Assembly: GCF_004526345.1 (NCBI RefSeq) | Contig: NZ_CP038213.1 | Span: 3,038,001 to 3,102,000 of the forward strand | Reading direction: 5' to 3' | From: Ornithinimicrobium flavum | Lineage (GTDB): Bacteria; Actinomycetota; Actinomycetes; Actinomycetales; Dermatophilaceae | Length of the DNA: 64,000 nucleotides | Shown: in pieces, positions 24,819 through 34,262 of the stretch | Layout of the letters: every line of letters starts with the position of its first letter | How positions within the stretch are numbered: position 1 is the first letter of the stretch | The notes under the pieces: model-generated | Database searches by the model: none | What the model was told of the DNA's origin: nothing | The model's input: only the letters and a program-made list of their open reading frames with translations | Position numbers and translations under genes: made by a program

Positions 24819-26075
24819 ATGGCCCTCGACATCACCGCGGTGAAGCCGGACCCGGCGCTGTTCGACCTGCCGTGGCAGCTGCCCCTGGAGGAGTGGCCCG
24901 AGGACCACCTGGCGGCCCTCCCCCGGGGCATCTCGCGGCACGTGGTCCGCTTCGTCCGGCTCTCCGGGCAGGTCATGGCGGTCAAGGAGATCGACGAGAA
25001 GCTCGCCCGCCGTGAGTTCCTCACGCTGCGCAGCCTGCGCCGCATGGACCTTCCGGCTGTCGAGCCGCTGGCGGTGGTCTCCGGCCGGACCGCCGCGGAC
25101 GGGTCCGCCCTGGACGCGTGCCTGGTCACCCGGCACCTGCGCTTCTCCCTCCCCTACCGCGCCGTCTTCTCCCAGCGGCTGCGACCCGACACGGCCCGGC
25201 GCACCCTCGACGCCCTGGCCGTCCTGCTGGTCCGGCTCCACCTGGCGGGCTGCTTCTGGGGTGACGTGTCCCTGTCCAACACCCTCTTCCGCCGCGACGC
25301 GGGTGAGTACGCCGCATACCTCGTCGACGCGGAGACCGCCGAGCTGCACCCGACCCTGTCCCGGGGGCAGCGCGAGCACGACCTCTTCGTCGCCCACGGC
25401 AACATCGCGGGGGAGCTCATGGACCTCGAGGCGGGCGGCCAGCTCGACGAGGGCGAGGACCCGATCGAGATCGCCAACCGGGTCATGCACCGCTACGACC
25501 TGCTGTGGAACGAGCTCACGGGCGAGGAGCGCTTCGAGCGGGGTGACCGCTGGCGGGTCGACGAGCGGATCCGGCGGCTCAACAACCTGGGTTTCGACAT
25601 CGACGAGCTGGAGATGAGCACCGACGTCGACGGCACCACCATCCGGATCCAGCCGAAGGTCGTCGACGCCGGCCACCACTCCCGCCGGCTCATGCACCTC
25701 ACCGGTCTGGACGTGGAGGAGAACCAGGCCCGCCGCCTGCTCAACGACCTCGACTCCTACCGCGCTGCCACCGACCGGCTGGCCGACGACGAGGAGCTGG
25801 TCGCCCACGACTGGCTCGTGCGGATCTACGAGCCCATCACCCGCTCCGTCCCCCGCGAGCTGCGCGCCAAGCTGGAGCCGGCCGAGCTCTTCCACGAGCT
25901 GCTCGAGCACCGCTGGTACCTCTCCGAGCGCGCCGGCCACGACCTCACCCTTGAGGAGACGGTCGCGGACTACGTGCGGACGGTGCTGCCCGACCGCCCC
26001 GACGAGGTCGCCGTCGTGGGCGTCGACACCGAGGAGATCCCCATCCAGGCGCAGCTGGGGGACCGCACGACCTAG
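24819..26075 (+). CDS. DUF4032 protein with kinase-like fold
   Basis: A 418-residue cytoplasmic protein. The N-terminal half resembles lipopolysaccharide (WaaP/Kdo) kinases: Lys in MAVKEIDEKLARREF, then HLAGCFWGDVSLSNTLF (catalytic Asp and Asn) and YLVDAETAEL (metal Asp). The C-terminal half (about residues 230-400) is the DUF4032 region, conserved in Actinobacteria, role unknown. Start ATG 24819 has GAAGG upstream; the preceding frame is repeat array B. No lipopolysaccharide is expected in a Gram-positive cell, so its substrate is unclear. Confidence 0.85.
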   Translation: MALDITAVKPDPALFDLPWQLPLEEWPEDHLAALPRGISRHVVRFVRLSGQVMAVKEIDEKLARREFLTLRSLRRMDLPAVEPLAVVSGRTAADGSALDACLVTRHLRFSLPYRAVFSQRLRPDTARRTLDALAVLLVRLHLAGCFWGDVSLSNTLFRRDAGEYAAYLVDAETAELHPTLSRGQREHDLFVAHGNIAGELMDLEAGGQLDEGEDPIEIANRVMHRYDLLWNELTGEERFERGDRWRVDERIRRLNNLGFDIDELEMSTDVDGTTIRIQPKVVDAGHHSRRLMHLTGLDVEENQARRLLNDLDSYRAATDRLADDEELVAHDWLVRIYEPITRSVPRELRAKLEPAELFHELLEHRWYLSERAGHDLTLEETVADYVRTVLPDRPDEVAVVGVDTEEIPIQAQLGDRTT

Positions 26076-26166
26076 CAGGTATGGGGTCCCGCGGCCGGGG
26101 AGATGACGCCCCCGGGCGAGGTCGGTTGGCCGCGTGCACGCCGCGGGCGAGGGCCATACTGCCCGT

Positions 26167-26652
26167 GTGCCCATGACTCGTGTGCGCGCCGCAGCCGTCC
26201 TCGCCGGCACCCTGCTGCTGACCGGGTGCGGGGTCGACATCCCCGCCGACCCGGACGGCACGCTGGCGGCGATCGAGCGGTCCGGCGAGCTCGTCGTCGG
26301 CGTCTCCCCCCACCCACCGTTCACGACGCTCCCCGGGTCGCCGGACGGGCCGCCGGGCGGGACCGAGGTCGAGCGGGTGACCAGCTTCGCCGAGTCCCTC
26401 GGCGCCGAGCCCGTCTGGGTGGTCGGCGGGGAGGAGGAGCTGGTCCGCCGGCTGGAGGAGGGTGAGATCCAGGTCCTCGTCGGAGGGCTGACCGACAAGA
26501 ACCCGCACCTGACGAGGACCGGCACTACCCGCCCCTACCTCACCACCACCGAGGACGGCAGGAAGGTCAGGCACGTCATGGCGGTCGTGCCCGGTGAGAA
26601 CGCCCTGCTCAGCGCCCTCGAGCGCTTCCTCGACGGGGAGAGCCCGCGATGA
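26167..26652 (+). CDS. Small solute-binding-like lipoprotein
   Basis: A 161-residue protein starting at GTG 26167, six bases after a -10-like CATACT (26155-26160), so probably leaderless. A signal peptide ends in lipobox LLLTGC. The rest (SGELVVGVSPHPPFT, SLGAEPVWVVGGEEELV, EIQVLVGGLTD) resembles the first lobe of a family 3 amino-acid-binding protein, but the protein is about half the usual length and lacks the second lobe. It overlaps the CDF gene by ATGA. It may be a sensor or accessory protein for that transporter. Confidence 0.7.
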   Translation: MPMTRVRAAAVLAGTLLLTGCGVDIPADPDGTLAAIERSGELVVGVSPHPPFTTLPGSPDGPPGGTEVERVTSFAESLGAEPVWVVGGEEELVRRLEEGEIQVLVGGLTDKNPHLTRTGTTRPYLTTTEDGRKVRHVMAVVPGENALLSALERFLDGESPR

Positions 26653-27638
26653 GCTCCCGCCACGGCTCCTACTTCGGCGCGACCGAGCTCCCGGAGGACA
26701 TGCAGCGCGTCCTGCGCAAGGCCCGGCGCCTCGAGATCGTCTCGATCGTCTACATGCTGAGCGTCATCGCCGTCATCTACCTGGTCATGGGCAGCTCGCA
26801 GGCCATGCGGGCCGCGTGGGTCGAGGACCTGCTCTCCCTCGTGCCGCCGATCGCCTTCCTCGTGGCCGCGCGGGTCGCCGCCAGCCGGCCCGACCGCAAG
26901 CATCCCTACGGCCGGCACCGCGCCGTCGCCGTCGGTCACCTCGTGGCGGCCGTCGCGCTTGCAGCCATGGGCCTGCTGCTCACCTACGAGTCGCTCTCGG
27001 GGCTGCTGCAGCGCGAGCACCCGCCGATCGGCACGATGCAGGTCCTCGGCCAGACGGTGTGGGCCGGCTGGCTGATGATCGCGGCGCTGGTCTACGGCGG
27101 CATCGGGCCGATCATCCTCGGCCGGCTGAAGAAGCCGCTCGCCGAGCAGCTGCACGACAAGGTGCTGCACGCGGACGCGGACATGAACAAGGCCGACTGG
27201 ATGACCGCCGGGTCCGGCATCCTCGGCGTGCTCGGGATCGGTATGGGGCTCTGGTGGGCGGACGCCGCTGCCGCGCTGGTCATCTCGCTGTCGATCGTCA
27301 AGGACGGCTGGTCCAACCTCAGGGCCGCGGTCGCCGGTCTGACCGACACCACTGCCCGCACCGTCGACGACAAGCACGAGCACCCGCTCGTCGGGCGGAT
27401 CGACGACTACCTGGAGTCCCGGCCCTGGATCGCCCAGCACCGCAGCCGGGTGCGGGACATGGGCCACGTCTTCCAGGTCGAGGTCCGCCTCGTCCCCCGG
27501 GGCGGGCAGGTCGACCTCGCGCGGCTGCACCAGGTCACCGAGGACCTGCGGGCCATGGACTGGAAGCTCGACGACGTCACCGTGAGCCCCGCCCTGCGCA
27601 TCGACGAGGGCGAGACGACGTCGGCGCCCGCGGACTAA
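26649..27638 (+). CDS. Cation diffusion facilitator family transporter
   Basis: A 329-residue inner-membrane antiporter of the CDF family, expelling divalent metals (Zn, Fe, Co or Mn). About six helices occupy residues 28-225. The metal-site pattern is altered: helix II has LVEDLLSLVP with Glu/Asp and helix V has HADADMNKADWM. The C-terminal cytoplasmic domain ends with a ferredoxin-like fold (GHVFQVEVRLVPRGGQ). Start overlaps the lipoprotein stop. The metal cannot be predicted with confidence. Confidence 0.88.
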   Translation: MSSRHGSYFGATELPEDMQRVLRKARRLEIVSIVYMLSVIAVIYLVMGSSQAMRAAWVEDLLSLVPPIAFLVAARVAASRPDRKHPYGRHRAVAVGHLVAAVALAAMGLLLTYESLSGLLQREHPPIGTMQVLGQTVWAGWLMIAALVYGGIGPIILGRLKKPLAEQLHDKVLHADADMNKADWMTAGSGILGVLGIGMGLWWADAAAALVISLSIVKDGWSNLRAAVAGLTDTTARTVDDKHEHPLVGRIDDYLESRPWIAQHRSRVRDMGHVFQVEVRLVPRGGQVDLARLHQVTEDLRAMDWKLDDVTVSPALRIDEGETTSAPAD

Positions 27639-27695
27639 GGGGGGCCGTCCCGGACCTCCCGGGCGCGACCGGTCGGTCGTCGAGGCCCCGCTCGC

Positions 27696-29783
27696 CTACC
27701 CGAGGTTCTCGACGGTGACCGGCTCGAGGTCGTCGGCCAGCTCGAGCCCGAAGACCTGGGCGTAGAACGACAGCTCCGCCTCCAGCGCCCGGACCTGGTT
27801 GTCGAGCACCCGGAAGCCGTGCCCCTCCCCCTCGAACATCACCAGCGCGACCGGCAGCCCCTTCGCCCGCAGCGTCGCCGCCATCTGCTCCGCCTGCGCC
27901 GGCGGCACCACCTTGTCGTCGGTGCCCTGCAGCAGGATGAGCGGGGTCGAGAGCCGGTGGACGTGGTGGATCGGTGAGCGCTCGGCATACAGGTCCTTGC
28001 CCTCGGGCCACGGCGCGACGAGACCGTCGAGGTAGCGGGACTCCAGCTTGTGGGTGTCCGTCGCCAGCGTCGCGAGGTCGGAGATCCCGAAGTGGCTCGC
28101 GCCGGCCGCGAAGGTGTCGGTGAAGGTGGCGGCCGCGAGCGTGGTGAAACCGCCCGCGCTGCCGCCGGTGATCGCCATCCGGTCCCCGTCGACCAGCCCC
28201 TCCCCCGCCAGGTATGCGGCGCCGCTCGCGGCGTCCTGCACGTCGACCTCGCCCCAGCGGCCGTCCAGCCGCTCCCGGTAGGCCCGGCCGAACCCGGTCG
28301 ACCCGCCGTAGTTCACGTCGAGCACCGCGAAGCCGCGCGAGGTCCAGTAGCTGCGGGCCACCGAGAGCCCCGGTATGGCGCAGGCCGTGGGCCCGCCGTG
28401 CAGCGTGACGACGAGCGGGGGGAGGCCGCCCTCCGGCGCCCGGACCTCCGGGTGCGCCGGGAGGTAGAGAAAGCCGTGCGCGGTCGCGCCGTCCGGCGTG
28501 GGCCACGAGACCGGGCGGGGCGGGGCGGCGAAGCCCGGCGGGAGGTCGTCGGCCCCCTCCTCACCGGTCGCTGACCTCGTGGCGGCCGACCGCGTGGTGG
28601 CCGACCGCGCGCCCGCGGTCGTCAGGTCGACGAGGAGCACGTCGGCCCGCCCGTCGGCCCGGGACGCCTCGACGGCGACCTCGGTCGCGCTGACCACGGC
28701 GAGGTCACGGACGTAGGTGGTGCCCGTCCCGACCTCCTCGACGCTGCCGCTGCGGGGGTCGATCAGGACGAGGTGGCGGAAGCCGTCCCGCGAGCGCCCG
28801 CTGACGAGCCGGCCGTCGGGCAGCAGCGCGTAGGAGCGGGTGTCGGGGACCCACCGGGGGTGGCCGAGCTCGAGCTGCCCGTGGGTGACGGCGACCAGCC
28901 CCGCTCCGGCGTCGGTGACGTCGAGGCGGTAGAGGTTGCTCCAGCCCGTGCGGTCGGAGAGGACCAGCAGGGTCGAGTCGTCGAGCCACAGGGGTTGCTC
29001 CAGGGACTCCGCACCGGCGGCGCCGGCGGCGGCACCCGCGACATCGGCCGCCCCACCGTCCCCGGCCACGACCCGCACGTCGTGCAGGTCGCCCGCCTCG
29101 TCGAGCCGCCCGAGCCACAGCGTCGTGCGCTGCCACGGCATGTGCGGGTGGTCCCAGGTAAGCCAGGCCAGGCGGGTCCCGTCGGGCGAGAGCACCGGGT
29201 CGGTGACGAAGTCGGGTCCCGTGGAGTCCGGCTCGACCCCGGCGCTCCGCGCGCTGACCAGCCGCTCCCGGCCGGCGACCAGGACGGTCCCGAGGTCGGC
29301 GTTGTCACCGTCCAGGTCCAGGCGCACGAGGGAGTTGACGGCCTCGAGCTCCCGGTCGCGCAGGTCCTCGCGCAGGCAGATGACGGCACGGCGGGCGGGG
29401 TCGATCCGGAAGCACGACCAGCGCACCAGGCCGTCGGTGGGGGGCGTCAACGGGCGCGGCTCCTCACCGGGGGCGGCACGCCATACCTGCTGTGTCCCGA
29501 AGTCCACCCAGAGCACGGTGCCGTCGCCGACGGCGAAGTCGCCACCGCCGTACTCCAGGTAGCGCGTGCGCACGTTGTGCTCCGGCGGACTGACGTCCTC
29601 GACCCGGTCGTCGCGCCGCCGCACCAGGGTCACCCAACCGGCGTCCTGCGGGCGCGCCTCGAGCCAGTAGAGGTCGCTGCCGTCGGCCCGTGGGTCCGTC
29701 CGCCGCGTCATGCCCGCGAGCGTCCCGCGGGCGTCGAGCGGGGAGGGCCAGGATCCGTGCGGGAGGGTCTGCATGGGGCCCAT
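27696..29783 (-). CDS. S9-family prolyl oligopeptidase-like peptidase
   Basis: A 695-residue cytoplasmic serine peptidase. The N-terminal part is a beta-propeller (repeated DG/WL strands), and the C-terminal part an alpha/beta hydrolase with nucleophile GGSAGGF, acid in LLQGTDDKVVP and His in FEGEGHGFRV. Start ATG 29783 is preferred because GGGAGGGG lies a few bases upstream; ATG 29774 is three codons later. It follows rlmB by 14 bp on the same strand and is probably co-transcribed from cysS. Confidence 0.9.
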   Translation of the reverse strand: MGPMQTLPHGSWPSPLDARGTLAGMTRRTDPRADGSDLYWLEARPQDAGWVTLVRRRDDRVEDVSPPEHNVRTRYLEYGGGDFAVGDGTVLWVDFGTQQVWRAAPGEEPRPLTPPTDGLVRWSCFRIDPARRAVICLREDLRDRELEAVNSLVRLDLDGDNADLGTVLVAGRERLVSARSAGVEPDSTGPDFVTDPVLSPDGTRLAWLTWDHPHMPWQRTTLWLGRLDEAGDLHDVRVVAGDGGAADVAGAAAGAAGAESLEQPLWLDDSTLLVLSDRTGWSNLYRLDVTDAGAGLVAVTHGQLELGHPRWVPDTRSYALLPDGRLVSGRSRDGFRHLVLIDPRSGSVEEVGTGTTYVRDLAVVSATEVAVEASRADGRADVLLVDLTTAGARSATTRSAATRSATGEEGADDLPPGFAAPPRPVSWPTPDGATAHGFLYLPAHPEVRAPEGGLPPLVVTLHGGPTACAIPGLSVARSYWTSRGFAVLDVNYGGSTGFGRAYRERLDGRWGEVDVQDAASGAAYLAGEGLVDGDRMAITGGSAGGFTTLAAATFTDTFAAGASHFGISDLATLATDTHKLESRYLDGLVAPWPEGKDLYAERSPIHHVHRLSTPLILLQGTDDKVVPPAQAEQMAATLRAKGLPVALVMFEGEGHGFRVLDNQVRALEAELSFYAQVFGLELADDLEPVTVENLG

Positions 29784-29797
29784 CCTGCCCCTCCCGG

Positions 29798-30760
29798 TCA
29801 GCGCGCCCGGGAGCGGGCGATCTCGTAGAGGGTGACCGCCGCCGCGATCCCGGCGTTGAGCGACTCGGTGGCGGCCGCCATCGGGATCGAGACGATCTGG
29901 TCGCACGTCTCCCGCACGAGGCGCGACAGCCCCTTGCCCTCGGAGCCAACCACAACGACGAGCGGCTGGTCGGCGAGCTCCAGGCCGGGGAGCTCGACGT
30001 CGCCGTCGGCGTCCAGCCCGATGACGAAGAAGCCCGCCTTCCGGTAGGACTCGAGCGCCCTGGTGAGGTTGGTGGCCTGGGCGACGGGGACCCGGGCCGC
30101 CGCGCCGGCCGAGGTCTTCCAGGCCGAGGCCGTCATCCCCGCCGAGCGGCGGGACGGCACGACGACCCCGTGACCGCCGAACGCGCCGACCGACCGCACG
30201 ATGGCCCCGAGGTTGCGGGGGTCGGTGATGCCGTCGAGCGCCACGATGAGCGGGGCGCCGGGCAGCTGCTGGTGCATCAGGTCGTCGGGGTGGGCGTAGT
30301 CGTAGGGCGGCACCGCCAGCGCCAGACCCTGGTGGACGGCGCCGTCGGTGAGACGGTCCATCTCCCCGCGCGTCGTCTCCATCACCGGGATGCCGCTCTC
30401 GGTGGCCAGGCTGATCGACTCCTTGACGCGGTCGTCGGACTCCATCCGGCTCCCGACGTGCAGCGCCGTGGCCGGCACCCCGGTGCGCAGCGCCTCCAGG
30501 ACGCTGTTGCGACCGGCGACGACCTCGGTCGACCCGCCCTTGCCCGGGCCGGAGCGGCGGCCGCCGGACGGGCGACCGGCCGCACCAGCCGCCTTGGCCG
30601 ACCGGGTGGCCTGCCGCGCCGCCGGGTGACCGACGCGGTCCTCGGCCCGGGGCGTGGGGCCCCTGCCCTTGAGCTGCTTGCGGCGCTGGCCGCCGGAACC
30701 GACGACCATGCCCTTCTTGTTGCTGGTGCGCGCGTTGCGGCGCTGCTGGTTGCCTGCCAT
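29798..30760 (-). CDS. rlmB: 23S rRNA (guanosine-2'-O-)-methyltransferase RlmB
   Basis: A SpoU/TrmH-family methyltransferase (320 residues) that methylates the ribose of G2251 in 23S rRNA. An N-terminal basic extension of about 80 residues precedes the substrate-binding domain ([16 protein letters not shown]). The knotted SAM-binding motifs are [29 protein letters not shown] and [23 protein letters not shown]. It lies 12 bp after cysS in the usual actinobacterial order cysS-rlmB. Confidence 0.93.
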   Translation of the reverse strand: MAGNQQRRNARTSNKKGMVVGSGGQRRKQLKGRGPTPRAEDRVGHPAARQATRSAKAAGAAGRPSGGRRSGPGKGGSTEVVAGRNSVLEALRTGVPATALHVGSRMESDDRVKESISLATESGIPVMETTRGEMDRLTDGAVHQGLALAVPPYDYAHPDDLMHQQLPGAPLIVALDGITDPRNLGAIVRSVGAFGGHGVVVPSRRSAGMTASAWKTSAGAAARVPVAQATNLTRALESYRKAGFFVIGLDADGDVELPGLELADQPLVVVVGSEGKGLSRLVRETCDQIVSIPMAAATESLNAGIAAAVTLYEIARSRAR

Positions 30761-30772
30761 GTCGTCTCCGTC

Positions 30773-32230
30773 TCAGCGCAGCGCCCACCGGGCGCCGGCG
30801 GGGGTGTCCTCGATGACCACGCCGAGGGCGGTCAGCGAGTCGCGGATGGCGTCGGCCGCCGCGAAGTCCTTCTGCGCACGGGCCTGCGCCCGCGCGTCGA
30901 GCCGCTCCTGCACCAGGGCCGAGAGCACCTCGCCGGTGCGGTCCTCCCCGCCGACCGCGCCGCCCCAGCGGGGGTCCAGCGGGTTGACGCCCAGCACGTC
31001 GAGCATGGCGACCAGCTGCCGCAGGGTATGCCGCACCGCCGAGGGGTCCACCACGTCCGGGGCGCCCTCGAGCACCTTGTTGCCCTCGCGCACGACCCCG
31101 AAGACCACCGCGAGCGCGGTCGGCACGTTGACGTCGTCGTCCAGCGCCTCCCGGAACGCCGGGGGGAACGCCTCGTCGACGGGCAGCGCCCGGGCCTCGT
31201 CCAGCAGCACCTGCGCCGGCTCGCCCACGACCTCCAGCGCGCGCGCCGCATACCCCTCGATCCGCTCGACCGCGGCGAGGGCCTCGGCGAGCGAGTCCTC
31301 GCCGTACTCGATCGTGGAGCGGTAGTGCGCGGCCCCGAGGTAGTAGCGCAGGACGATCGGGCGGACGGTCCTGGTCAGCTCGGTCACGGCGAGCGCGTTG
31401 CCGAGCGACTTGCCCATCTTGGAGCCCTTGACCGTGACCCAGGCGTTGTGCAGCCAGAAGTGGGCGAAGTCCAGCCCGGCGGCCCGGGACTGGGCCTGCT
31501 CGTTCTCGTGGTGGGGGAAGCGCAGGTCCACGCCGCCGCCGTGGATGTCGAAGGCGTCGCCGAGGTACTTGCGCGCCATCGCCGAGCACTCCAGGTGCCA
31601 CCCAGGGCGGCCGCGGCCGTAGGGCGTGGGCCACGAGGCGGTCTCCGGCTCACCGGGCTTGGAGCCCTTCCACAGCGCGAAGTCGCGCGGGTCGCGCTTG
31701 CCCCGGGGGTCGGCGTCGGTGGCGGGCTCCATGTCGTCCAGCTTCTGCCGGGTCAGCGAGCCGTAGGCCGGCCAGGAGCGCACGTCGAAGTAGACGTCGC
31801 CCGAGCCGTCCGCGGCGGCGTAGGCGTGCCCCTTCTCGACGAGGGTGTCGATGAGCTCGACCTGCTCGGGGATGTGGCCGGTCGCGCGCGGCTCGTAGGT
31901 CGGCGGGAGCACGCCCAGCAGGTCCAGCGCCCTCGTCGTCTCCCGCTCGTGCTCGTAGGACCACGCCCACCAGGGCTCGTCGGCCTCGGCCGACTTCGCC
32001 AGGATCTTGTCGTCGATGTCGGTGACGTTACGGATGAGCGTGACGTCGTAACCGTGACCCCGCTCCAGCCAGCGCCGCAGGATGTCGAAGGCCACGGCGA
32101 AGCGGACGTGCCCGATGTGCGGGCTGCCCTGCGTGGTGAGACCGCAGATGTAGATCCCCACCCGGCCGGGCTCGAGCGGCTCGAAGGGCCGCAGCTCGCG
32201 GGAGGCGGTGTCGTACAGGTGCAGGGTCAC
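30773..32230 (-). CDS. cysS: Cysteinyl-tRNA synthetase
   Basis: A class I synthetase of 485 residues. The zinc site begins at YICGLTT, the HIGH signature is [16 protein letters not shown] and FPHHENE carry further zinc ligands, and KMSKS is represented by [11 protein letters not shown]. It charges tRNA-Cys with cysteine. The C-terminal anticodon-binding region is complete. It is distinct from MshC, the ligase paralogue of mycothiol synthesis, which is usually shorter and shares the same motifs; context (cysS-rlmB) favours CysS. Confidence 0.92.
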   Translation of the reverse strand: MTLHLYDTASRELRPFEPLEPGRVGIYICGLTTQGSPHIGHVRFAVAFDILRRWLERGHGYDVTLIRNVTDIDDKILAKSAEADEPWWAWSYEHERETTRALDLLGVLPPTYEPRATGHIPEQVELIDTLVEKGHAYAAADGSGDVYFDVRSWPAYGSLTRQKLDDMEPATDADPRGKRDPRDFALWKGSKPGEPETASWPTPYGRGRPGWHLECSAMARKYLGDAFDIHGGGVDLRFPHHENEQAQSRAAGLDFAHFWLHNAWVTVKGSKMGKSLGNALAVTELTRTVRPIVLRYYLGAAHYRSTIEYGEDSLAEALAAVERIEGYAARALEVVGEPAQVLLDEARALPVDEAFPPAFREALDDDVNVPTALAVVFGVVREGNKVLEGAPDVVDPSAVRHTLRQLVAMLDVLGVNPLDPRWGGAVGGEDRTGEVLSALVQERLDARAQARAQKDFAAADAIRDSLTALGVVIEDTPAGARWALR

Positions 32231-32290
32231 CCGGACAAGGTTACCGGCGAGGTGCGGGTATGCCGTCCGCCCAGGATCGGGTCGGCCGGG

Positions 32291-33013
32291 TCACCGGCGT
32301 CCGTGCCGGATCCGTCGCAGGCTGGCGCGCTCGAGCAACCCCCAGGTCGTGCTGGTGACGAGGTAGAGGCCCGCCGCCAGCGGCAGCGTGGCGACGGCCG
32401 CGACGGTGAGGAACGACAACAGCGGCATCACCTTCGTCACCTGCTCCATGCTCTCCGCGGGGCGGCGGGCGGCCAGCTCGGCGACGGCGGCCCGGTCCTC
32501 GCTCAGGTGCCGCCGCAGCTGCCACGCCGAGAAGGCCGCGACGACGACCGTCACGGCCATGAGCACGAGGAAGACCCACAGCTCGCCACCGCCGGCGCCG
32601 GCCAACCGCTCCGACAGGGGCGTGCCGAACAGCGTGTGGTCGAGCAGGCGGTTGTGCGCGCCGTCCAGCTCCTGGGCGGTGAACAGCCGGTAGACCAGGC
32701 CGAAGACCGGCAGCTGGACCAGCACCGACAGGCATCCGGGCGCCAGCGGCACGCCCTCCTCGCGGTGCAGGTCCAGCACCGCGCGCTGGAGGGCCTGAGG
32801 ATCCTCGGCGTGCTGCTCACGCAGCCCGGCCAGCCGCGGCTCGAGGTCCCGGCGGCGCACCGCCTGGTGCTGGGTGCGGCGGTTCAGCGGGTGCAGCGCC
32901 AGCCGCAGCCCGAGGGTCAGCAGGACGACGGCCGCGCCTGCCGGCAGCACCGGGGTGAGGGCGTCGAGGAGGTCGTGGAGGTGGACGAGGACAGGGTCGA
33001 GGAAGGCGAGCAC
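32291..33013 (-). CDS. yidC: YidC/Oxa1-family membrane insertase paralogue
   Basis: A 240-residue polytopic protein starting at GTG 33013, with AAGGA six bases upstream. The conserved YidC core is visible: a basic cytoplasmic loop (LNRRTQHQAVRRRDLEPRL), GCLSVLVQLPVFGLVYRLF, and two C-terminal helices before basic residues. It is not next to rnpA, rsmG or oriC-region genes, so it is probably a second copy that assists insertion of selected membrane proteins. Followed upstream by a small membrane protein gene. Confidence 0.85.
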   Translation of the reverse strand: MLAFLDPVLVHLHDLLDALTPVLPAGAAVVLLTLGLRLALHPLNRRTQHQAVRRRDLEPRLAGLREQHAEDPQALQRAVLDLHREEGVPLAPGCLSVLVQLPVFGLVYRLFTAQELDGAHNRLLDHTLFGTPLSERLAGAGGGELWVFLVLMAVTVVVAAFSAWQLRRHLSEDRAAVAELAARRPAESMEQVTKVMPLLSFLTVAAVATLPLAAGLYLVTSTTWGLLERASLRRIRHGRR

Positions 33014-33160
33014 GCGAGGTCCTTGGGGGTGGGAGCACACGCATCGGGTGTGCTGCGGGCTGGGTCGGCGACAAGGGCGACCCGGCCGGGGGCGCGCAGG
33101 CGTCCGCGGGTATGACGCAGAGTCAGACGTGCGGGAGTGCGCGCCGGGCGGCGGGTCGGC

Positions 33161-33442
33161 TCAGCCCAGCGAGGGTGCGCGCGGACGGACCGGACCGGGG
33201 CGGTCCGGGTCGCTGGCGCGCACGCCGGTGGCACGGCATACCTCGCTGCGGTGCCGCACCGAGACCACCCGCGCGCGGACGGGCGCGGCGTGCGAGGTGA
33301 CGGCAAGCGCCGCGATCCCCGCCAGGGCCAGCGCGAGCACCAGGTGGTCGGGCGTGCTGACCGCGGCCGACAGCAGGGCCACGGTGCCGAGCAGCGGCAG
33401 CAGGAGCCCCAGCAGGGGCACGCGCTCGGCGGGCAGGCTCAC
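33161..33442 (-). CDS. Small membrane protein (DUF6412-like)
   Basis: A 93-residue protein with two hydrophobic helices (LLGLLLPLLGTVALLSAAV and LVLALALAGIAALAV) and a C-terminal tail rich in Arg, Asp and Pro (RASDPDRPGPVRPRAPS). A protein with this tail commonly sits beside the YidC-like gene in Actinobacteria; I link it to DUF6412 from memory with moderate confidence. It may serve the insertase. Function unknown. Confidence 0.65.
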   Translation of the reverse strand: MSLPAERVPLLGLLLPLLGTVALLSAAVSTPDHLVLALALAGIAALAVTSHAAPVRARVVSVRHRSEVCRATGVRASDPDRPGPVRPRAPSLG

Positions 33443-33562
33443 GTCGACGAGCCTACCGGTGCCGCCCGTCCGCCGCCTCCGACCCTGGACCGAGGGACGG
33501 CGAACCGGCTCAGACCTGGGGCGGATGCGGAGGCTGAACCCGGGCCGTCTAGCGTCGTCCCC

Positions 33563-34231
33563 ATGCTCATCGCCGAGGAACTGCTCCTGGTCGGCACCAG
33601 CCCCGAGGGTCGCAACCTACTGGGCTCGCAACGAGGCATCGGGCTCGCCGGTGCGCTGCTCACCGAGCTCGTGCTGCACGAGCGGCTGGACGTCGACGAC
33701 CGGAAGCGGCTCCGCGTGGTCGAGGGTGGATCGACAGGGGACCCGCTCCTGGACGAGGCCCTGGTGCGGTTCGGCGAGCGGGAGGGCAAGAAGCCGAAGG
33801 ACGTCCTGGACCGCGTCGGCCGGAAGGTCCAGCAACCCCTGCTGGAGAGCCTGGCACGCCAGGAGCTGCTGCGGCCGGAGCCGGTCAAGGCGCTCGGGCT
33901 GACGCTCACCACGCGGTGGCCGGTCACCACCGCGGGCCCCCGGGACGCGATCCTGGCCGACCTGGCACGCGTGGTGACCGGTGCCGCCGAGCCCGACTCC
34001 CGCACCGGTGCGCTCATCTCCCTGCTGCACGCGCTCGACGCGCTCCCGCGCGTCATCGCCAAGGACCTGCGACCAGGGATGACGAACGGCGAGGTGAAGA
34101 GGCGGGGCAAGGAGATCACGAAGGGCCGATGGGCGTCCGAGGCCGTCGTCAAGGCGGTGCAGGAGGCGGCCGCGGCCACGGCCGCCGCCGTGGGCGCGGC
34201 GACGGCGGCGAGCTCCTCCAGCGGCAGCTGA
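33563..34231 (+). CDS. GPP34-family phosphoprotein
   Basis: A 222-residue protein with the GOLPH3/GPP34 fold: LIAEELLLVGTSPEGRN, then a helix-rich core with LLTELVLHERLDVDD and REGKKPKDVLDRVG. In eukaryotes the family binds phosphoinositides; the bacterial role is unknown. The -10-like TAGCGT (33550-33555) stands seven bases before ATG 33563, so the transcript is probably leaderless. The C-terminus is Ala/Ser low complexity. Confidence 0.85.
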   Translation: MLIAEELLLVGTSPEGRNLLGSQRGIGLAGALLTELVLHERLDVDDRKRLRVVEGGSTGDPLLDEALVRFGEREGKKPKDVLDRVGRKVQQPLLESLARQELLRPEPVKALGLTLTTRWPVTTAGPRDAILADLARVVTGAAEPDSRTGALISLLHALDALPRVIAKDLRPGMTNGEVKRRGKEITKGRWASEAVVKAVQEAAAATAAAVGAATAASSSSGS

Positions 34232-34262
34232 CCCCGGGCTCGGAGCGCGTCAGCCCCCGCGG

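Noticed and set aside
24606..26525. Long open frames antisense to the DUF4032 gene and through array B (GCSHPVRPRGVVAL-type repeats)
   Set aside because: They arise because a stop-free 32-bp repeat and high GC content leave frames open; codon-position GC bias and conserved motifs are on the other strand.
27696..31634. A 1312-residue frame joining the S9 peptidase with sequence across rlmB and cysS
   Set aside because: The upstream two-fifths is Arg/Gly/Ala-rich noise antiparallel in frame to rlmB and cysS, which both have complete motifs; only the part from 29783 is real.
30773..32230. The cysteinyl-tRNA synthetase as MshC, the mycothiol ligase
   Set aside because: The order cysS-rlmB and the full length with a C-terminal anticodon-binding region point to CysS; MshC is normally shorter and beside other genes.
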